A DNA stretch of 64,000 bases from Candidatus Saccharimonadota bacterium (GCA_015655045.1 JAATFU010000007.1:124001-188000), one strand, 5' to 3'; shown: positions 9,176 through 18,304, counted from the stretch's first letter. Made by a program: numbers and translations. The notes: generated by a model from the sequence alone, not told the origin.

Positions 9176-9190
9176 AAAGGAATCTAGATT

Positions 9191-9583
9191 ATGGCAGATG
9201 CAAAAACGACAACTCGTAAGAAACAACGCCGATCAGTTCCTGCTGGTCAGCTCCACATTCAGGCAACGTTTAACAATACTATTGTGACGTTCACTGATAA
9301 AAAAGGAAACGTACTCGCCGCTTCAAGCGCTGGTGCAACAGGTTTTCGTGGAAGTAAAAAGGGTACCGCCTACGCTGCACAAGTTGCTGCAGAGAAGGCT
9401 GCCGAGACAGTCAAAAGTCTTCATGGCATGAACGCCGTTGATGTATACGTTAAAGGCGTTGGCCTTGGACGTGATTCAGCAATTCGCGCAATGAGTAATT
9501 TTGAAATTACTGTCGATAGTATTAAAGATGTGACCGGCGTACCTCATGGTGGCGTCCGTCCTCGAAAGGCAAGAAGGGCTTAG
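9191..9583 (+). CDS. rpsK: 30S ribosomal protein S11
   Basis: 130 aa. S11 hallmarks are HIQATFNNTIVTFTDKKGN and the C-terminal DVTGVPHGGVRPRKARRA. S11 forms part of the platform near the mRNA exit. A clear AAAGGAA ribosome site precedes it. Confidence 0.98.
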   Translation: MADAKTTTRKKQRRSVPAGQLHIQATFNNTIVTFTDKKGNVLAASSAGATGFRGSKKGTAYAAQVAAEKAAETVKSLHGMNAVDVYVKGVGLGRDSAIRAMSNFEITVDSIKDVTGVPHGGVRPRKARRA

Positions 9584-9586
9584 GTT

Positions 9587-10204
9587 ATGGCACGAGATAC
9601 TTCCCCTATTGTTAAGCAAAGTCGCCGTGAAGGGTATGCATTACACCCTAAGGCGCTTAAAGTTATGGCAAAGAAGACCGGTATTCCTGGTCAACACGCC
9701 AATGGTCGTCCTGGTAAGGCTAGCCTTTACCTCACTCAACTTCGCGAGAAGCAAAAGGTACGCCGTGTATATGGTTTACTTGAGAAACAATTTGCCCGCC
9801 TTATGAACGAAGCGACTCGTCGTGACGGTCTGGCTGGTGAAAACCTCCTTCAGCTACTTGAACTACGTATGGATAACGCGGTGTATCGCGCAGGTTTTGC
9901 GGTAAGTCGTCGAGCTGCTCGTCAACTCGTTGGTCATGGTCACTTTATCCTAAATGGTCGCCGTGTCGATATTCCATCTATCCGCTTAAAGCCTGGTGAT
10001 GAACTTGCTGTTCGTCCAAAAAGCGTTAAGTCTGGATACTTTAGTCAACTTGATGATGTATTAAAGAACTCCATTCAACAGCCACTAAGCTGGTTGAAGA
10101 GTGATCACAAGAAGATGACAGTTACCATTACTGGATTACCGCAGCGTACTGAAGCAGAACCAGATATCAACGAACAGCTAATCGTCGAGTATTACTCACG
10201 TTAA
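9587..10204 (+). CDS. rpsD: 30S ribosomal protein S4
   Basis: 205 aa. The N-terminal region lacks zinc-binding cysteines. The S4 RNA-binding domain is visible at about residues 95-160 (RMDNAVYRAGFAVSRRAARQL, then VRPKS). S4 initiates 30S body assembly and may act in transcription antitermination. Three bases separate it from rpsK. Confidence 0.97.
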   Translation: MARDTSPIVKQSRREGYALHPKALKVMAKKTGIPGQHANGRPGKASLYLTQLREKQKVRRVYGLLEKQFARLMNEATRRDGLAGENLLQLLELRMDNAVYRAGFAVSRRAARQLVGHGHFILNGRRVDIPSIRLKPGDELAVRPKSVKSGYFSQLDDVLKNSIQQPLSWLKSDHKKMTVTITGLPQRTEAEPDINEQLIVEYYSR

Positions 10205-10223
10205 GGGTAAGGAGCCTACTAAT

Positions 10224-11147
10224 ATGACAAAAGTTATTCACAATCCAGCACTTGCAAACATTGATGAGCACAGCGCCACCAGTGCCACGTTTGACATCGA
10301 ACCTCTGCACGCCGGTTACGGCAACACACTCGGTAATAGTCTTCGTCGCGTTCTTCTTTCGAGCATTGAAGGTGGTGCCATCGTTGCCTTCCGGATTGAA
10401 GGTGCAAGCCACGAGTTCACTACTGTAAAAGGGATTAAAGAAGATGTCGTTGATATCATGCTTAATCTCAAGAATGTCCGCCTCCGTGTTCACTCTGACG
10501 AGCCTGTTGAGCTTCGCCTAGAGAAAAAGGGAGCTGGCGTTGTTACAGCTGGAGACATCAAAACTACGGCTGACGTTGAAGTTATCAATCCTGAGCAAAT
10601 TATTGCCACGATCGATGACGCCAAAGCCTCAGTCCTTATTGACCTTGTGGCTGAATCTGGCCGTGGGTATCGAACTATTGAAGATTCGAGCGTTCAACGT
10701 ATTCATAGTGATATGATCGCGATTGACGCCATCTTTAGCCCGGTACTGCGTGTCCGTTATAAGGTTGATAGTACTCGCGTTGGACAAGAGACTAACCTCG
10801 ATAAGTTGCTGCTAAGCATCGAAACCGACGGCTCATTAACCCCACGCGAAGCATTTGAACAAGCCGCTGCCGTTCTGGTGAACCAATACACTGCGCTTGC
10901 CGGTTCTACATCTGTCGAATCTGCACCAGCTCTTGGCCAGGACGTTGACGATGAATCAAATGAGCTCAATACACCAATTGAAGAGCTTAATCTCACTGCT
11001 CGTACGGCCAATGCGCTTGTCAACAATGACATTCGTACTGTCCATGACCTTGTGACATTAAGTGAACAAGATTTGCGTGAACTCAAAGGGTTTGGTTCAA
11101 AAGCGTTAGATGAAGTTAAAGATAAACTAGCAGAACTGGAACTCTAA
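10224..11147 (+). CDS. rpoA: DNA-directed RNA polymerase subunit alpha
   Basis: 307 aa. The N-terminal dimerisation domain has FDIEPLHAGYGNTLGNSLRR (about residues 24-43). A short acidic linker leads to a C-terminal helix-hairpin-helix domain (NDIRTVHDLVTLSEQDLREL, about residues 265-285) that contacts UP elements and activators. Standard alpha operon position between rpsD and rplQ, with a ribosome site AAGGAG. Confidence 0.98.
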   Translation: MTKVIHNPALANIDEHSATSATFDIEPLHAGYGNTLGNSLRRVLLSSIEGGAIVAFRIEGASHEFTTVKGIKEDVVDIMLNLKNVRLRVHSDEPVELRLEKKGAGVVTAGDIKTTADVEVINPEQIIATIDDAKASVLIDLVAESGRGYRTIEDSSVQRIHSDMIAIDAIFSPVLRVRYKVDSTRVGQETNLDKLLLSIETDGSLTPREAFEQAAAVLVNQYTALAGSTSVESAPALGQDVDDESNELNTPIEELNLTARTANALVNNDIRTVHDLVTLSEQDLRELKGFGSKALDEVKDKLAELEL

Positions 11148-11148
11148 T

Positions 11149-11538
11149 ATGCACAGGCACGGATATGTAGGACGCAAATTCAGTCGCAAGCGCGACCAGC
11201 GTCGAGCACTGCTCAAAGGCTTAGCAACAAGTCTTGTTGAGCACGGTAAAATTGAAACAACTTTGCCAAAAGCCAAAGAGCTTGTGCGTTATATTGAAAA
11301 GTTAATTACTAAGGCTAAGAAGGGTGATCTTCACAATCGTCGTCAGGTGATTGCAGGACTCTCAACTCAAGCCGCTGCCTTTAAGTTGGTTGATGAGATT
11401 GCACCACAACTAACCGGTCGTACAAGTGGGCATGTCCGCGTGACACGAACTCGTGTTCGTGTGGGCGATGGCACTCAACTTGCTACTATTGGCTTTGTTG
11501 ACGAGCTGAAGGCTGCACCAAAAGAGGAGACCGTCTAA
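11149..11538 (+). CDS. rplQ: 50S ribosomal protein L17
   Basis: 129 aa. It starts MHRHGYVGRKFSRKRDQRRALLKGL and has LVEHGKIETTLPKAKELRR-like sequence, the L17 signature. One base after rpoA; its TAA overlaps rplM. Confidence 0.97.
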   Translation: MHRHGYVGRKFSRKRDQRRALLKGLATSLVEHGKIETTLPKAKELVRYIEKLITKAKKGDLHNRRQVIAGLSTQAAAFKLVDEIAPQLTGRTSGHVRVTRTRVRVGDGTQLATIGFVDELKAAPKEETV

Positions 11539-11981
11539 TGGCTGTTAATGCAAAGACCTACTCACAAAAACCAAGCGAAGTAACCCGTCGCTGGATCCTA
11601 ATTGATGCCTCAAGCGCACCTCTTGGACGTGTTTCGACGGTTATCGCTAAATATCTTATTGGTAAATACAAACCAACCTACACAGCACATATTGATGGTG
11701 GTGACTATGTAGTCGTGATCAACGCCGCTCAGGCAGTTGTCACGGGTGCAAAAGAGACTGACAAGAAATATTATCGTCACAGTGGTTTCCCTGGTGGAAT
11801 TAGTGACGAGAGTCTATCAGAAGTTCGCACCAAGTACCCTGAACGTATCATTGAAGCTGCGGTCAAGGGGATGATCCCTCGTAACAAACTTGCTGCTGAG
11901 CGCTTGAAGCGTCTCCGGGTTTTCCCGGGTGAGGCTCACACGCACACCGCACAGACTCCAGAGAAAGTAGAGGTTAAATAA
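11538..11981 (+). CDS. rplM: 50S ribosomal protein L13
   Basis: 147 aa. Typical L13 stretches are RRWILIDASSAPLGRVSTVIA, YRHSGFPGG and AVKGMIPRNKLAAERLKRLRVF. L13 is an early large-subunit assembly protein, paired with S9 in most bacteria as here. Confidence 0.97.
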   Translation: MAVNAKTYSQKPSEVTRRWILIDASSAPLGRVSTVIAKYLIGKYKPTYTAHIDGGDYVVVINAAQAVVTGAKETDKKYYRHSGFPGGISDESLSEVRTKYPERIIEAAVKGMIPRNKLAAERLKRLRVFPGEAHTHTAQTPEKVEVK

Positions 11982-11982
11982 C

Positions 11983-12381
11983 ATGGCTGAAGGAAAGTAT
12001 TTTTACGGCCTTGGACGACGCAAGAGCGCTACAGCTTCTGCACGTCTGTACGCAGGCAAAGGCAATGTCACGATCAACGATAAAACAGCAACTGAGTACT
12101 TTAGCGAGAACAAGACCCATGTTGCTGAGATTACTGATCCGCTTGCACTCGTCAACAAACAAAAAGATTTTGATGTCACTATCCTTGTAAAGGGTGGTGG
12201 TATCGCTGGTCAAGTTGATGCGATTAAGCTAGCAATTGCCAAAGCAATTACAGCTGGCAACGCCGATCTTCGTAGTATCTTAAAGAAGAATGACTTCTTG
12301 AAGCGTGATTCTCGAGAAAAAGAACGCAAGAAGTACGGTCTTCGTTCCGCTCGAAAGCGCGAACAATTCTCCAAGCGTTAG
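11983..12381 (+). CDS. rpsI: 30S ribosomal protein S9
   Basis: 132 aa. It has YGLGRRKSATASARLYAGKG at the N-terminus and the KKYGLRSARKREQFSKR tail, whose last residues reach the P-site tRNA. It ends the ribosomal block and is followed by a terminator. Confidence 0.98.
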   Translation: MAEGKYFYGLGRRKSATASARLYAGKGNVTINDKTATEYFSENKTHVAEITDPLALVNKQKDFDVTILVKGGGIAGQVDAIKLAIAKAITAGNADLRSILKKNDFLKRDSREKERKKYGLRSARKREQFSKR

Positions 12382-12403
12382 GAGAAATCCGCGTTTTACC
12401 CAT

Positions 12404-12431
12404 AATACTCCCTCATTCGTGAGGGAGTATT
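12404..12431 (+). terminator. Terminator after rpsI
   Basis: Perfect stem AATACTCCCTC / GAGGGAGTATT with a short loop, followed by TTGG. The promoter of the next gene starts immediately after it. Confidence 0.8.
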
Positions 12432-12454
12432 TGGTATAGTATAGAAAGATACCT

Positions 12455-13270
12455 ATGTGGGACAAAATACTTCATAAATGGCTCCATCTTCCGTATATTC
12501 TCAACGTACGGACTAATCAATATGTCAAGAAGCCCCGTGCAACCCTTCTCTTTATCCATGGTATTGGCGACAATGGTTCTGCCTGGGATACAAGTATTGC
12601 ACGACTACCGAGCGATCTCCATATCATTACGATTGATCTACTCGGTTTTGGCGATTCACCAAAACCAATCTGGGCAAAATATAATGCCTCAACACAAGCT
12701 CGCTCTGTCTTTGCAACTCTTCTCAAGCTACGGTTACAGCGTGGGCCTCTCATGGTCATTGGACACTCTCTCGGCTCACTAGTGGCCGTCGAGCTAGCGA
12801 AGAAGCACCCTCGTCGAATCGACAGCCTCATCCTCTGCAGCCCACCCTTTTATCGAGATACACCACTCACCAAACCAAGTTTACCAACTATTGACCAACT
12901 TCTTAAAAACGCCTATGAATCTATTCAAAAACAACCTTCTCGTTTCCTACGTTTTGCGCGCTTAGCGATGAAATATAAACTCATCAATACCAGTTTTAGC
13001 GTCACAGATGACAATATCCATTCCTATATGGGAGCTCTCGAGGCGAGTATTGTAAACCAAACAGCACTCCGAGATGCGCTCAAGCTTCATCTGCCCACAA
13101 CTATTCTCCATGGTACCCTCGACCCCGTCGTGGTATATAGTAACCTACGATATGTTGCAAAGCATAACCCTTCGATGAAGCTCGTAAATGTTATCGCCTC
13201 ACATGAAGTCGTCGGTCTGTTTGTACCTGCCCTAGTCAAAACAATCACAAAGCAACTCGAGAGGGGATGA
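12455..13270 (+). CDS. Alpha/beta-fold hydrolase
   Basis: 271 aa. The HGIGDNG oxyanion region (residues 35-41), the nucleophile elbow GHSLGS (Ser105), an acid at Asp223 in HGTLDPVV and His250 near the C-terminus form a complete catalytic triad. A helical lid segment lies at about residues 135-190. No signal peptide, so it is cytoplasmic. The substrate cannot be told; esterase, lipase or C-C hydrolase are all possible. TATAGT/TATAGA boxes end 9-14 bases before the ATG, so the mRNA has little or no leader. Confidence 0.85.
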   Translation: MWDKILHKWLHLPYILNVRTNQYVKKPRATLLFIHGIGDNGSAWDTSIARLPSDLHIITIDLLGFGDSPKPIWAKYNASTQARSVFATLLKLRLQRGPLMVIGHSLGSLVAVELAKKHPRRIDSLILCSPPFYRDTPLTKPSLPTIDQLLKNAYESIQKQPSRFLRFARLAMKYKLINTSFSVTDDNIHSYMGALEASIVNQTALRDALKLHLPTTILHGTLDPVVVYSNLRYVAKHNPSMKLVNVIASHEVVGLFVPALVKTITKQLERG

Positions 13271-13322
13271 GGCATAGGTTTGACCAGCGACGGATTGGCT
13301 GAAATAAGGTATAATAACAGCA

Positions 13323-14360
13323 ATGAGTAAACCAGTTATCCTAACCGGCATCCGATCCAATGAAGAACCAACTCTTGGCAACTACTTAGGGGCTTTTGTG
13401 CCTATGGTCAAGATGCAAAAAAAGTATGCCGGTGAATACCAAATTAATATGTTCGTGCCCGATCTTCATAGCTTTACGACGCCAGTTGATTACAGCCATC
13501 TGTACAGTAATACGTTGCATAATCTTAAATATTTTGTTGCCGCCGGGCTTGATCTTGAGAACGCCGATACCTACCTCTATCGCCAAAGTTTTATTCCGGC
13601 CCACAGTGAATTGACCTGGATACTCGATTGCTTTACCTATGTAGGTGAGATGAGCCGGATGACACAGTTTAAGGAGAAATCAAGTGAGCACAGCGAAAGC
13701 GTTTCGGTGGGACTCTTTAACTATCCCGTGCTCATGGCAGCCGATATTCTTCTCTACGGGGCAAAATACGTGCCTGTTGGCGAGGATCAATTTCAACACC
13801 TTGAAATTACCAGAGATATTGCCACTCGATTTAATAATAAGTTCGGCGATATCTTTACGATTCCTGAGGCGACTAAACTCCAAACACAATTTATCGAACG
13901 CGACACAGGACTACGCATCCGCAGCCTCACCGAACCTACCAAAAAAATGAGCAAGAGTTCACTTGATGAAAAGTCAAAAATCCTCCTCATTGATACTCCC
14001 GAAGCTGCTGCACAGAAGATCATGGGCGCTACCACAGATAGTATTGGTGAAATCCATTTTAACTGGGATAGACAACCGGGTATTAGTAGTCTCCTTCAAA
14101 TTCTTGCTTTATTAACAGGACGAGAACAACTCGAGGTCACTCAAGAGTGGGAAGGAAAGACGAGTTATGGCGACTTTAAGCGAGCCGTGGCCGACGCCGT
14201 TCGTGATTTTCTGACCACATTCCAAGCTCGCTATCAAAGCATCACTGACGAAGCGCTTGTAGCCAAGCTAGAGCAATCCGAGCGACTACTGACGCCAGTT
14301 GCCAATGCAACTCTATTACGGGCCCAACAGGCCGTTGGATTGCGTCAGAAGGCCCTCTAA
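13323..14360 (+). CDS. trpS: Tryptophanyl-tRNA synthetase
   Basis: 345 aa class I synthetase. The HIGH-equivalent is PTLGNYLG (about residues 16-23) and the KMSKS loop is KKMSKSS (about residue 207). GLFNYPVLMAADILLYGAKYVPVGEDQ is the TrpRS tryptophan pocket region, quoted here only in part as NYPVLMAADILLYGA. It charges tRNA-Trp, whose gene lies at 23.9 kb. TATAAT ends 7 bases before the ATG, so the mRNA is probably leaderless. Its TAATG overlaps the next gene. Confidence 0.97.
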   Translation: MSKPVILTGIRSNEEPTLGNYLGAFVPMVKMQKKYAGEYQINMFVPDLHSFTTPVDYSHLYSNTLHNLKYFVAAGLDLENADTYLYRQSFIPAHSELTWILDCFTYVGEMSRMTQFKEKSSEHSESVSVGLFNYPVLMAADILLYGAKYVPVGEDQFQHLEITRDIATRFNNKFGDIFTIPEATKLQTQFIERDTGLRIRSLTEPTKKMSKSSLDEKSKILLIDTPEAAAQKIMGATTDSIGEIHFNWDRQPGISSLLQILALLTGREQLEVTQEWEGKTSYGDFKRAVADAVRDFLTTFQARYQSITDEALVAKLEQSERLLTPVANATLLRAQQAVGLRQKAL

Positions 14361-15523
14361 TGGTCAAATTATCTAGTGGTGATATTATCGCCGTCCTGCG
14401 GCGATACGGCGTAGCAGGCGAGGAGAACGTCCCTCGTCATGTCTCAATGGTAACAATTACCAATCCACGACCCTCAAATACATTAGCCCAATTTCGTTTT
14501 AATAAGAAGCAATACTATATCCTCGTTGACGAAAATGGTGACGATGACGTGGCGTATGTCATAAGTCAAATTCAAGACGAGAGCCAAACCATTCATGGTG
14601 ATTTACTTGTTAATCCTCATGACCCCGTGAAGACATATGCTTTGCCCTTTAAAGGTAAAGAGGTCTATCTCTACGTTCAAAAATCAGAGAAAAAGCGACT
14701 TGATATTGAGTTGGTGGCTCGCTATCCAGAATTCTCTCGTAGCACATGGCAAAAATATGTTAAAGCCGGCTACGTGACGGTAAACGGTGAACCCGCTATA
14801 TCAAGTAAACAAGAGATTTTAGTGACCGACTTACTTGCCGTCACTATTCCGGACGCAGCCGACTTTAGTGCCGATACCCTCCCTATTCTTTATATTGATG
14901 ATAATGTTGTGGTGATTAATAAGCCCGTTGGTGTATTGTCTCACAGTAAAGGTGCGATGAACGACGAGTTTACTGTAGCCGAATTCTTTCGTCGCTATAC
15001 AAGCTATAACCTCGATACTAATCGTCCAGGTATTATTCATCGGCTTGATCGAGATACGAGCGGCGTCATGATTGGCGTACGCAATAGTCAAACCGCTGAG
15101 CTTTTACAAAAACAATTCGCCGACCGAAAGACAAAAAAAACATATCTGGCGATCGTGGAAGGTATACCAAAACTACCAAAAGCCCAAATTGATCTTCCTA
15201 TTGGGAGAAACCCGACAGCACCGAGTACTTTTAAAGTAGATGTGAAAGGGAAGTCGGCAATTACTACCTATGAGATACTTGCCACCCACGATAAGGAAGC
15301 TCTCGTTCGGCTTCAACCCAAGACAGGACGTACCCACCAACTTCGTGTCCATATGAAGTACATCGGTACCCCTATTAAGGGCGATAAGGTATATGGCAAA
15401 GCAGCCGATCGACTTTACCTCCATGCGGCAAGCCTTGAGATCACCATCCCCGAAAGTGATCGCCATACTTTCGAAGCCCCTATTCCGCAAAGCTTTATCG
15501 ATATTTTTCCTGAGGCAAAATAG
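14360..15523 (+). CDS. RluA-family pseudouridine synthase with N-terminal extension
   Basis: 387 aa. An S4 RNA-binding domain lies at about residues 117-160 (SRSTWQKYVKAGYVTVNG). The catalytic domain follows, with HRLDRDTSGVM holding catalytic Asp230 and the later PKTGRTHQLRVHM motif. These enzymes isomerise uridine to pseudouridine in rRNA or tRNA. The first 110 residues are not part of the usual RluA/RluD architecture and I do not recognise them. The gene overlaps trpS by one base, so the two are coexpressed. Confidence 0.9.
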   Translation: MVKLSSGDIIAVLRRYGVAGEENVPRHVSMVTITNPRPSNTLAQFRFNKKQYYILVDENGDDDVAYVISQIQDESQTIHGDLLVNPHDPVKTYALPFKGKEVYLYVQKSEKKRLDIELVARYPEFSRSTWQKYVKAGYVTVNGEPAISSKQEILVTDLLAVTIPDAADFSADTLPILYIDDNVVVINKPVGVLSHSKGAMNDEFTVAEFFRRYTSYNLDTNRPGIIHRLDRDTSGVMIGVRNSQTAELLQKQFADRKTKKTYLAIVEGIPKLPKAQIDLPIGRNPTAPSTFKVDVKGKSAITTYEILATHDKEALVRLQPKTGRTHQLRVHMKYIGTPIKGDKVYGKAADRLYLHAASLEITIPESDRHTFEAPIPQSFIDIFPEAK

Positions 15524-15525
15524 GT

Positions 15526-16359
15526 ATGCCGGCGCCTCTCATTCATCCCTCGACTCTCGCTCTTCTTCAGTCGACCAGTCTTGAGTTGCCGCAATCACTC
15601 CTTATCACAGGGCCTGAGGGTATTGGGTTAACAACCATAGCCACCTTTCTTGCCGCACAGCTTGTCGGCGTAAAGCCCGTACTAGTCTTACCGGAAAAGG
15701 ATGAAAAAGTAGATATCGAAAAGGGAGTGATTAGCGTTGGTAGTATTCGTCGCCTCTATAATCAAACCCGAACCATTCATACCCAAAAGCAGATTATAAT
15801 CATTGATTATGCTGAGCGTATGGGTAGCCAAGCACAAAATGCCTTCCTGAAGCTCCTCGAGGAGCCTGGACGCTCAGTTTACTTCATTCTCGCTACTCAT
15901 ACGCCGAGTAGGTTATTGTCGACTATAACGTCACGTACGCAACTTGTTGAACTCCGTCCCATTACTACAAGCCAATCCCAACAGCTCCTCAAGAGCCTCG
16001 CTGTTGGAGACACTCAACAACGGAGTCAACTCTTGTTTATGGCGGAGGGACTCCCGGCGGAACTAACACGTCTTGTGGCAGATCCAATCTATTTTGAGAA
16101 GAGAAGTGGAATTGTCCGAGATGCTCGTCAGCTGCTTCAGGCATCTGTATATGATCGTCTCAAGCTTGCTCAACGCTATAAAGATACTCGCAGCGATAGC
16201 TTACTCTTACTTCGGGATGCCGCTCACATTATTCGACTGAGCCTTATGAGTCCCTCCCAGGAACGGTTAGTTACGCAAGTTGAAAAGATTCTTCAGGCAT
16301 ATGACAAAATTGAGGCCAATGGCAACATCCGCCTCTGTCTTGCTCGGCTTATGCTATAA
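15526..16359 (+). CDS. holB: DNA polymerase III delta-prime-like AAA+ protein
   Basis: 277 aa. Walker A is GPEGIGLTT (about residues 27-35), Walker B is IIIIDYAERM, and a sensor-1 region ATHTPSRLLSTITSR matches clamp-loader subunits. LKLLEEP is the usual clamp-loader sequence. Walker A has Leu where Lys is expected (GIGLTT rather than GxGKT), so it probably does not hydrolyse ATP, as in delta-prime. No zinc-finger cysteines. Two bases after the pseudouridine synthase. Confidence 0.85.
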   Translation: MPAPLIHPSTLALLQSTSLELPQSLLITGPEGIGLTTIATFLAAQLVGVKPVLVLPEKDEKVDIEKGVISVGSIRRLYNQTRTIHTQKQIIIIDYAERMGSQAQNAFLKLLEEPGRSVYFILATHTPSRLLSTITSRTQLVELRPITTSQSQQLLKSLAVGDTQQRSQLLFMAEGLPAELTRLVADPIYFEKRSGIVRDARQLLQASVYDRLKLAQRYKDTRSDSLLLLRDAAHIIRLSLMSPSQERLVTQVEKILQAYDKIEANGNIRLCLARLML

Positions 16360-16368
16360 TTAATCAGT

Positions 16369-17022
16369 ATGTTAGGTTTACTTGTTATTGCATTACTCGG
16401 TACTTGGGCAATTCTTCAACGTCAAACAATCAACGAGATTGCCGTTGACCTGCCGCTCAAGCTCTCTGAAAAACTTGATCAATTGTGGAGTATTGCGCAA
16501 CAGTCCCTCCAAGACCGGAAATACTTACGAGCCGAGAAAGCGCTACTCACGATTTTGCGTGTTGACGAGCGAAATGCGAGTGCCTACAACCGCCTTGGTA
16601 TCCTCTATGCCAAACAACAAGCTTTTAAGGACGCAATCGAGTGTTTTGAGATTGCCCAATCGCTTGAGCCAAGTGCGAGTAGCCTACACAATGTTGGACT
16701 TATCTATTATGAAACTCATAACTACGAGAAAGCCGCTCTGGCCTTCGAACAAGCCTTATCATTAGATAATGAGCTTGCCTCCCGCCACATTGCCTACGCA
16801 AAAGTCCAAGAGAAGTTAGGCCACGACAAGAAAATGATCGAAGCACTCGAAAAAGCCGTTGAACTCGACCCTATTCCACAGACACTCAATATCCTCGCCG
16901 ATGCATATGATCGAACTGGTCAAACCGAACTCGCGCTCAACTTGCGTGAGAAATCAGCTAAAATGATTATTCCTCAAGTCACTGCACGCCGCGTCCGCCA
17001 ACCTCGTCGGGTGGTTATGTAG
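16369..17022 (+). CDS. TPR-repeat protein with N-terminal membrane anchor
   Basis: 217 aa. Residues 1-16 are hydrophobic (MLGLLVIALLGTWAIL), a likely single membrane anchor. Three to four tetratricopeptide repeats follow from about residue 45 to 190 (for example SAYNRLGILYAKQQAFKDAI and SLHNVGLIYYETHNYEKAAL). It ends in a basic tail. TPR proteins scaffold complexes; the partner is unknown. TATAAT at 16355-16360 ends 8 bases before the ATG, so the mRNA is probably leaderless. Confidence 0.85.
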   Translation: MLGLLVIALLGTWAILQRQTINEIAVDLPLKLSEKLDQLWSIAQQSLQDRKYLRAEKALLTILRVDERNASAYNRLGILYAKQQAFKDAIECFEIAQSLEPSASSLHNVGLIYYETHNYEKAALAFEQALSLDNELASRHIAYAKVQEKLGHDKKMIEALEKAVELDPIPQTLNILADAYDRTGQTELALNLREKSAKMIIPQVTARRVRQPRRVVM

Positions 17023-17026
17023 CCCC

Positions 17027-17275
17027 ATGGGCTCCGAAAATTCTCATCCATCTCTTGAGGCAATGCTCAGTCGACCTTTTGATCCATCAGACGACCAAAC
17101 ACATCAATTAGTTGATGAGATAAGTTCGCGACTCACCGAAGAAGGTATCATGTCTGTTGAACAGGGACTAACGCTCGTACAAGATACAATTCATACGTAC
17201 TACGTCAATCATCGTATTACCCTTGATCAGGCCGTGCATATTTTTCATACAATCGGCGTATTCAAACTGCAATAA
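17027..17275 (+). CDS. Small hypothetical protein
   Basis: 82 aa, not recognised. Acidic and mainly helical by inspection (THQLVDEISSRLTEEGIM, then LDQAVHIFHTIGVF). It begins 4 bases after the TPR gene and is followed by a strong hairpin, which supports it as the last gene of that unit. Confidence 0.7.
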   Translation: MGSENSHPSLEAMLSRPFDPSDDQTHQLVDEISSRLTEEGIMSVEQGLTLVQDTIHTYYVNHRITLDQAVHIFHTIGVFKLQ

Positions 17276-17290
17276 TGTCATGTTCTCCTC

Positions 17291-17328
17291 AACGTAAAAT
17301 GCCTGTCATACGGCAGGCATTTTACGTT
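17291..17328. terminator. Bidirectional hairpin between the 17027 gene and tRNA-Tyr
   Basis: AACGTAAAATGCCTG and CAGGCATTTTACGTT pair perfectly (15 bp). It can end the plus-strand unit and also lies directly after tRNA-Tyr on the minus strand. Confidence 0.7.
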
Positions 17329-17412
17329 GGTGCTGGAGGTAGGACTCGAACCTACGGAGCCTTACGGCGGGAGATTTACAGTCTCCTGTGATTGCCACTA
17401 CACGACTCCAGC
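17328..17412 (-). tRNA. tRNA-Tyr (GTA)
   Basis: 85 nt including the encoded CCA. The acceptor stem is GCTGGAG / CTCCAGC. The anticodon loop reads CTGTAAA, with anticodon GTA. It has the long variable arm expected for bacterial tRNA-Tyr and a T-loop GGTTCGAGTCC. Confidence 0.95.
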
Positions 17413-17427
17413 ATAGATCTATCTATA

Positions 17428-17504
17428 TGGAGCCGCCTCTCGGATTCGAACCGAGGACCCCCACTTTACAAAAGTGGTGCTCTAACCAGCTGAGCTAAGG
17501 CGGC
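17428..17504 (-). tRNA. tRNA-Thr (TGT)
   Basis: 77 nt including CCA. The acceptor stem is GCCGCCT / AGGCGGC. The anticodon stem is CCACT / AGTGG with loop TTTGTAA, anticodon TGT, for ACA-type Thr codons. T-loop GGTTCGAATCC. Directly upstream of tRNA-Tyr on the same strand. Confidence 0.95.
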
Positions 17505-17647
17505 ATGTACGTAAGATACTCAACTATTCTATCTGAGAAAGAGCCTCTTTTCAAGGCTTCGCATGATAACTGGCTAGATTATAACGTCTCCTCAATGCCA
17601 GACCACTACCACCGCAGACATTTACATGCTATATTAGTTGAGTTATT

Positions 17648-17723
17648 GCCGCGATAGCTCAGTCGGTAGAGCGCAGCAATGGTAATGCTGAGGTCAGGAG
17701 TTCGAATCTCCTTCGTGGCTCCA
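17648..17723 (+). tRNA. tRNA-Thr (GGT)
   Basis: 76 nt including encoded CCA. Anticodon stem CAGCA / TGCTG with loop ATGGTAA, anticodon GGT, reading ACC/ACT. T-loop GAGTTCGAATCTC. A second Thr isoacceptor next to the minus-strand tRNA-Thr. Confidence 0.95.
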
Positions 17724-17772
17724 AATTGATTCAAGACTGCCTCTAATGGGCAGTCTTTGCTATACTAAGACC

Positions 17773-18267
17773 ATGCCTACATTTAGTTTTGATATAGTAT
17801 CCGAGTACGATAAAGCTGAAATGAATAACGTCTTTGCTATGACCCAAAAGGAGATTACAGGACGCTACGACTTCAAAAACACCCCAGCCGAAATTGATTG
17901 GCTAGAGGATAAGAAGGGATTCAAAGTTATCGGTGCGAACAATTGGCAAATAGAAAGCATCATCGACATTATCCGCAAAAAACTCGCAAGTCGAGAACTA
18001 AGCAGTAAAGTGCTCGATCTATCAAAGACTATCGTTACCAGTAATCTCAAGGCGACCCAAGAGGTACCATTTATTGCCGGACTTGATCAAGAGAAAGCGA
18101 AGCGTATCACTAAGCTCCTTCGCGATGAGCTCCCAAAGGTGAAACCCCAAATTCAAGGTGAGGCCGTCCGGGTAGTAAGCAGTAGCAAAGACGAGCTTCA
18201 GACAGCTATGCACTTAGTTCAATCAGCCGACTTTGACTTTCCTGTTGCCTTTACTAACTATCGCTAA
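17773..18267 (+). CDS. yajQ: YajQ-family nucleotide-binding protein
   Basis: 164 aa from the ATG at 17773 (MPTFSFDIVSEYD); the track ORF starts 27 bases earlier, before the promoter box. Family features: MNNVFAMTQKEITGRYDFK and IVTSNLKATQEVPF. YajQ proteins bind nucleotides and in Xanthomonas bind cyclic-di-GMP; the role here is unknown. TATACT at 17761-17766 ends 6 bases before the ATG, so the mRNA is leaderless. Confidence 0.92.
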   Translation: MPTFSFDIVSEYDKAEMNNVFAMTQKEITGRYDFKNTPAEIDWLEDKKGFKVIGANNWQIESIIDIIRKKLASRELSSKVLDLSKTIVTSNLKATQEVPFIAGLDQEKAKRITKLLRDELPKVKPQIQGEAVRVVSSSKDELQTAMHLVQSADFDFPVAFTNYR

Positions 18268-18275
18268 GAGCTCCC

Positions 18276-18304
18276 TTGTATAATGAGCTAATCTTTGCTA
18301 TAAT
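18276..18304 (+). promoter_or_regulatory. Promoter of rpmG
   Basis: TTGTAT (18276-18281), 17 bases, TATAAT (18299-18304). The mRNA has a leader of about 30 bases with an AAGGAA ribosome site, unlike the leaderless neighbours. Confidence 0.7.
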
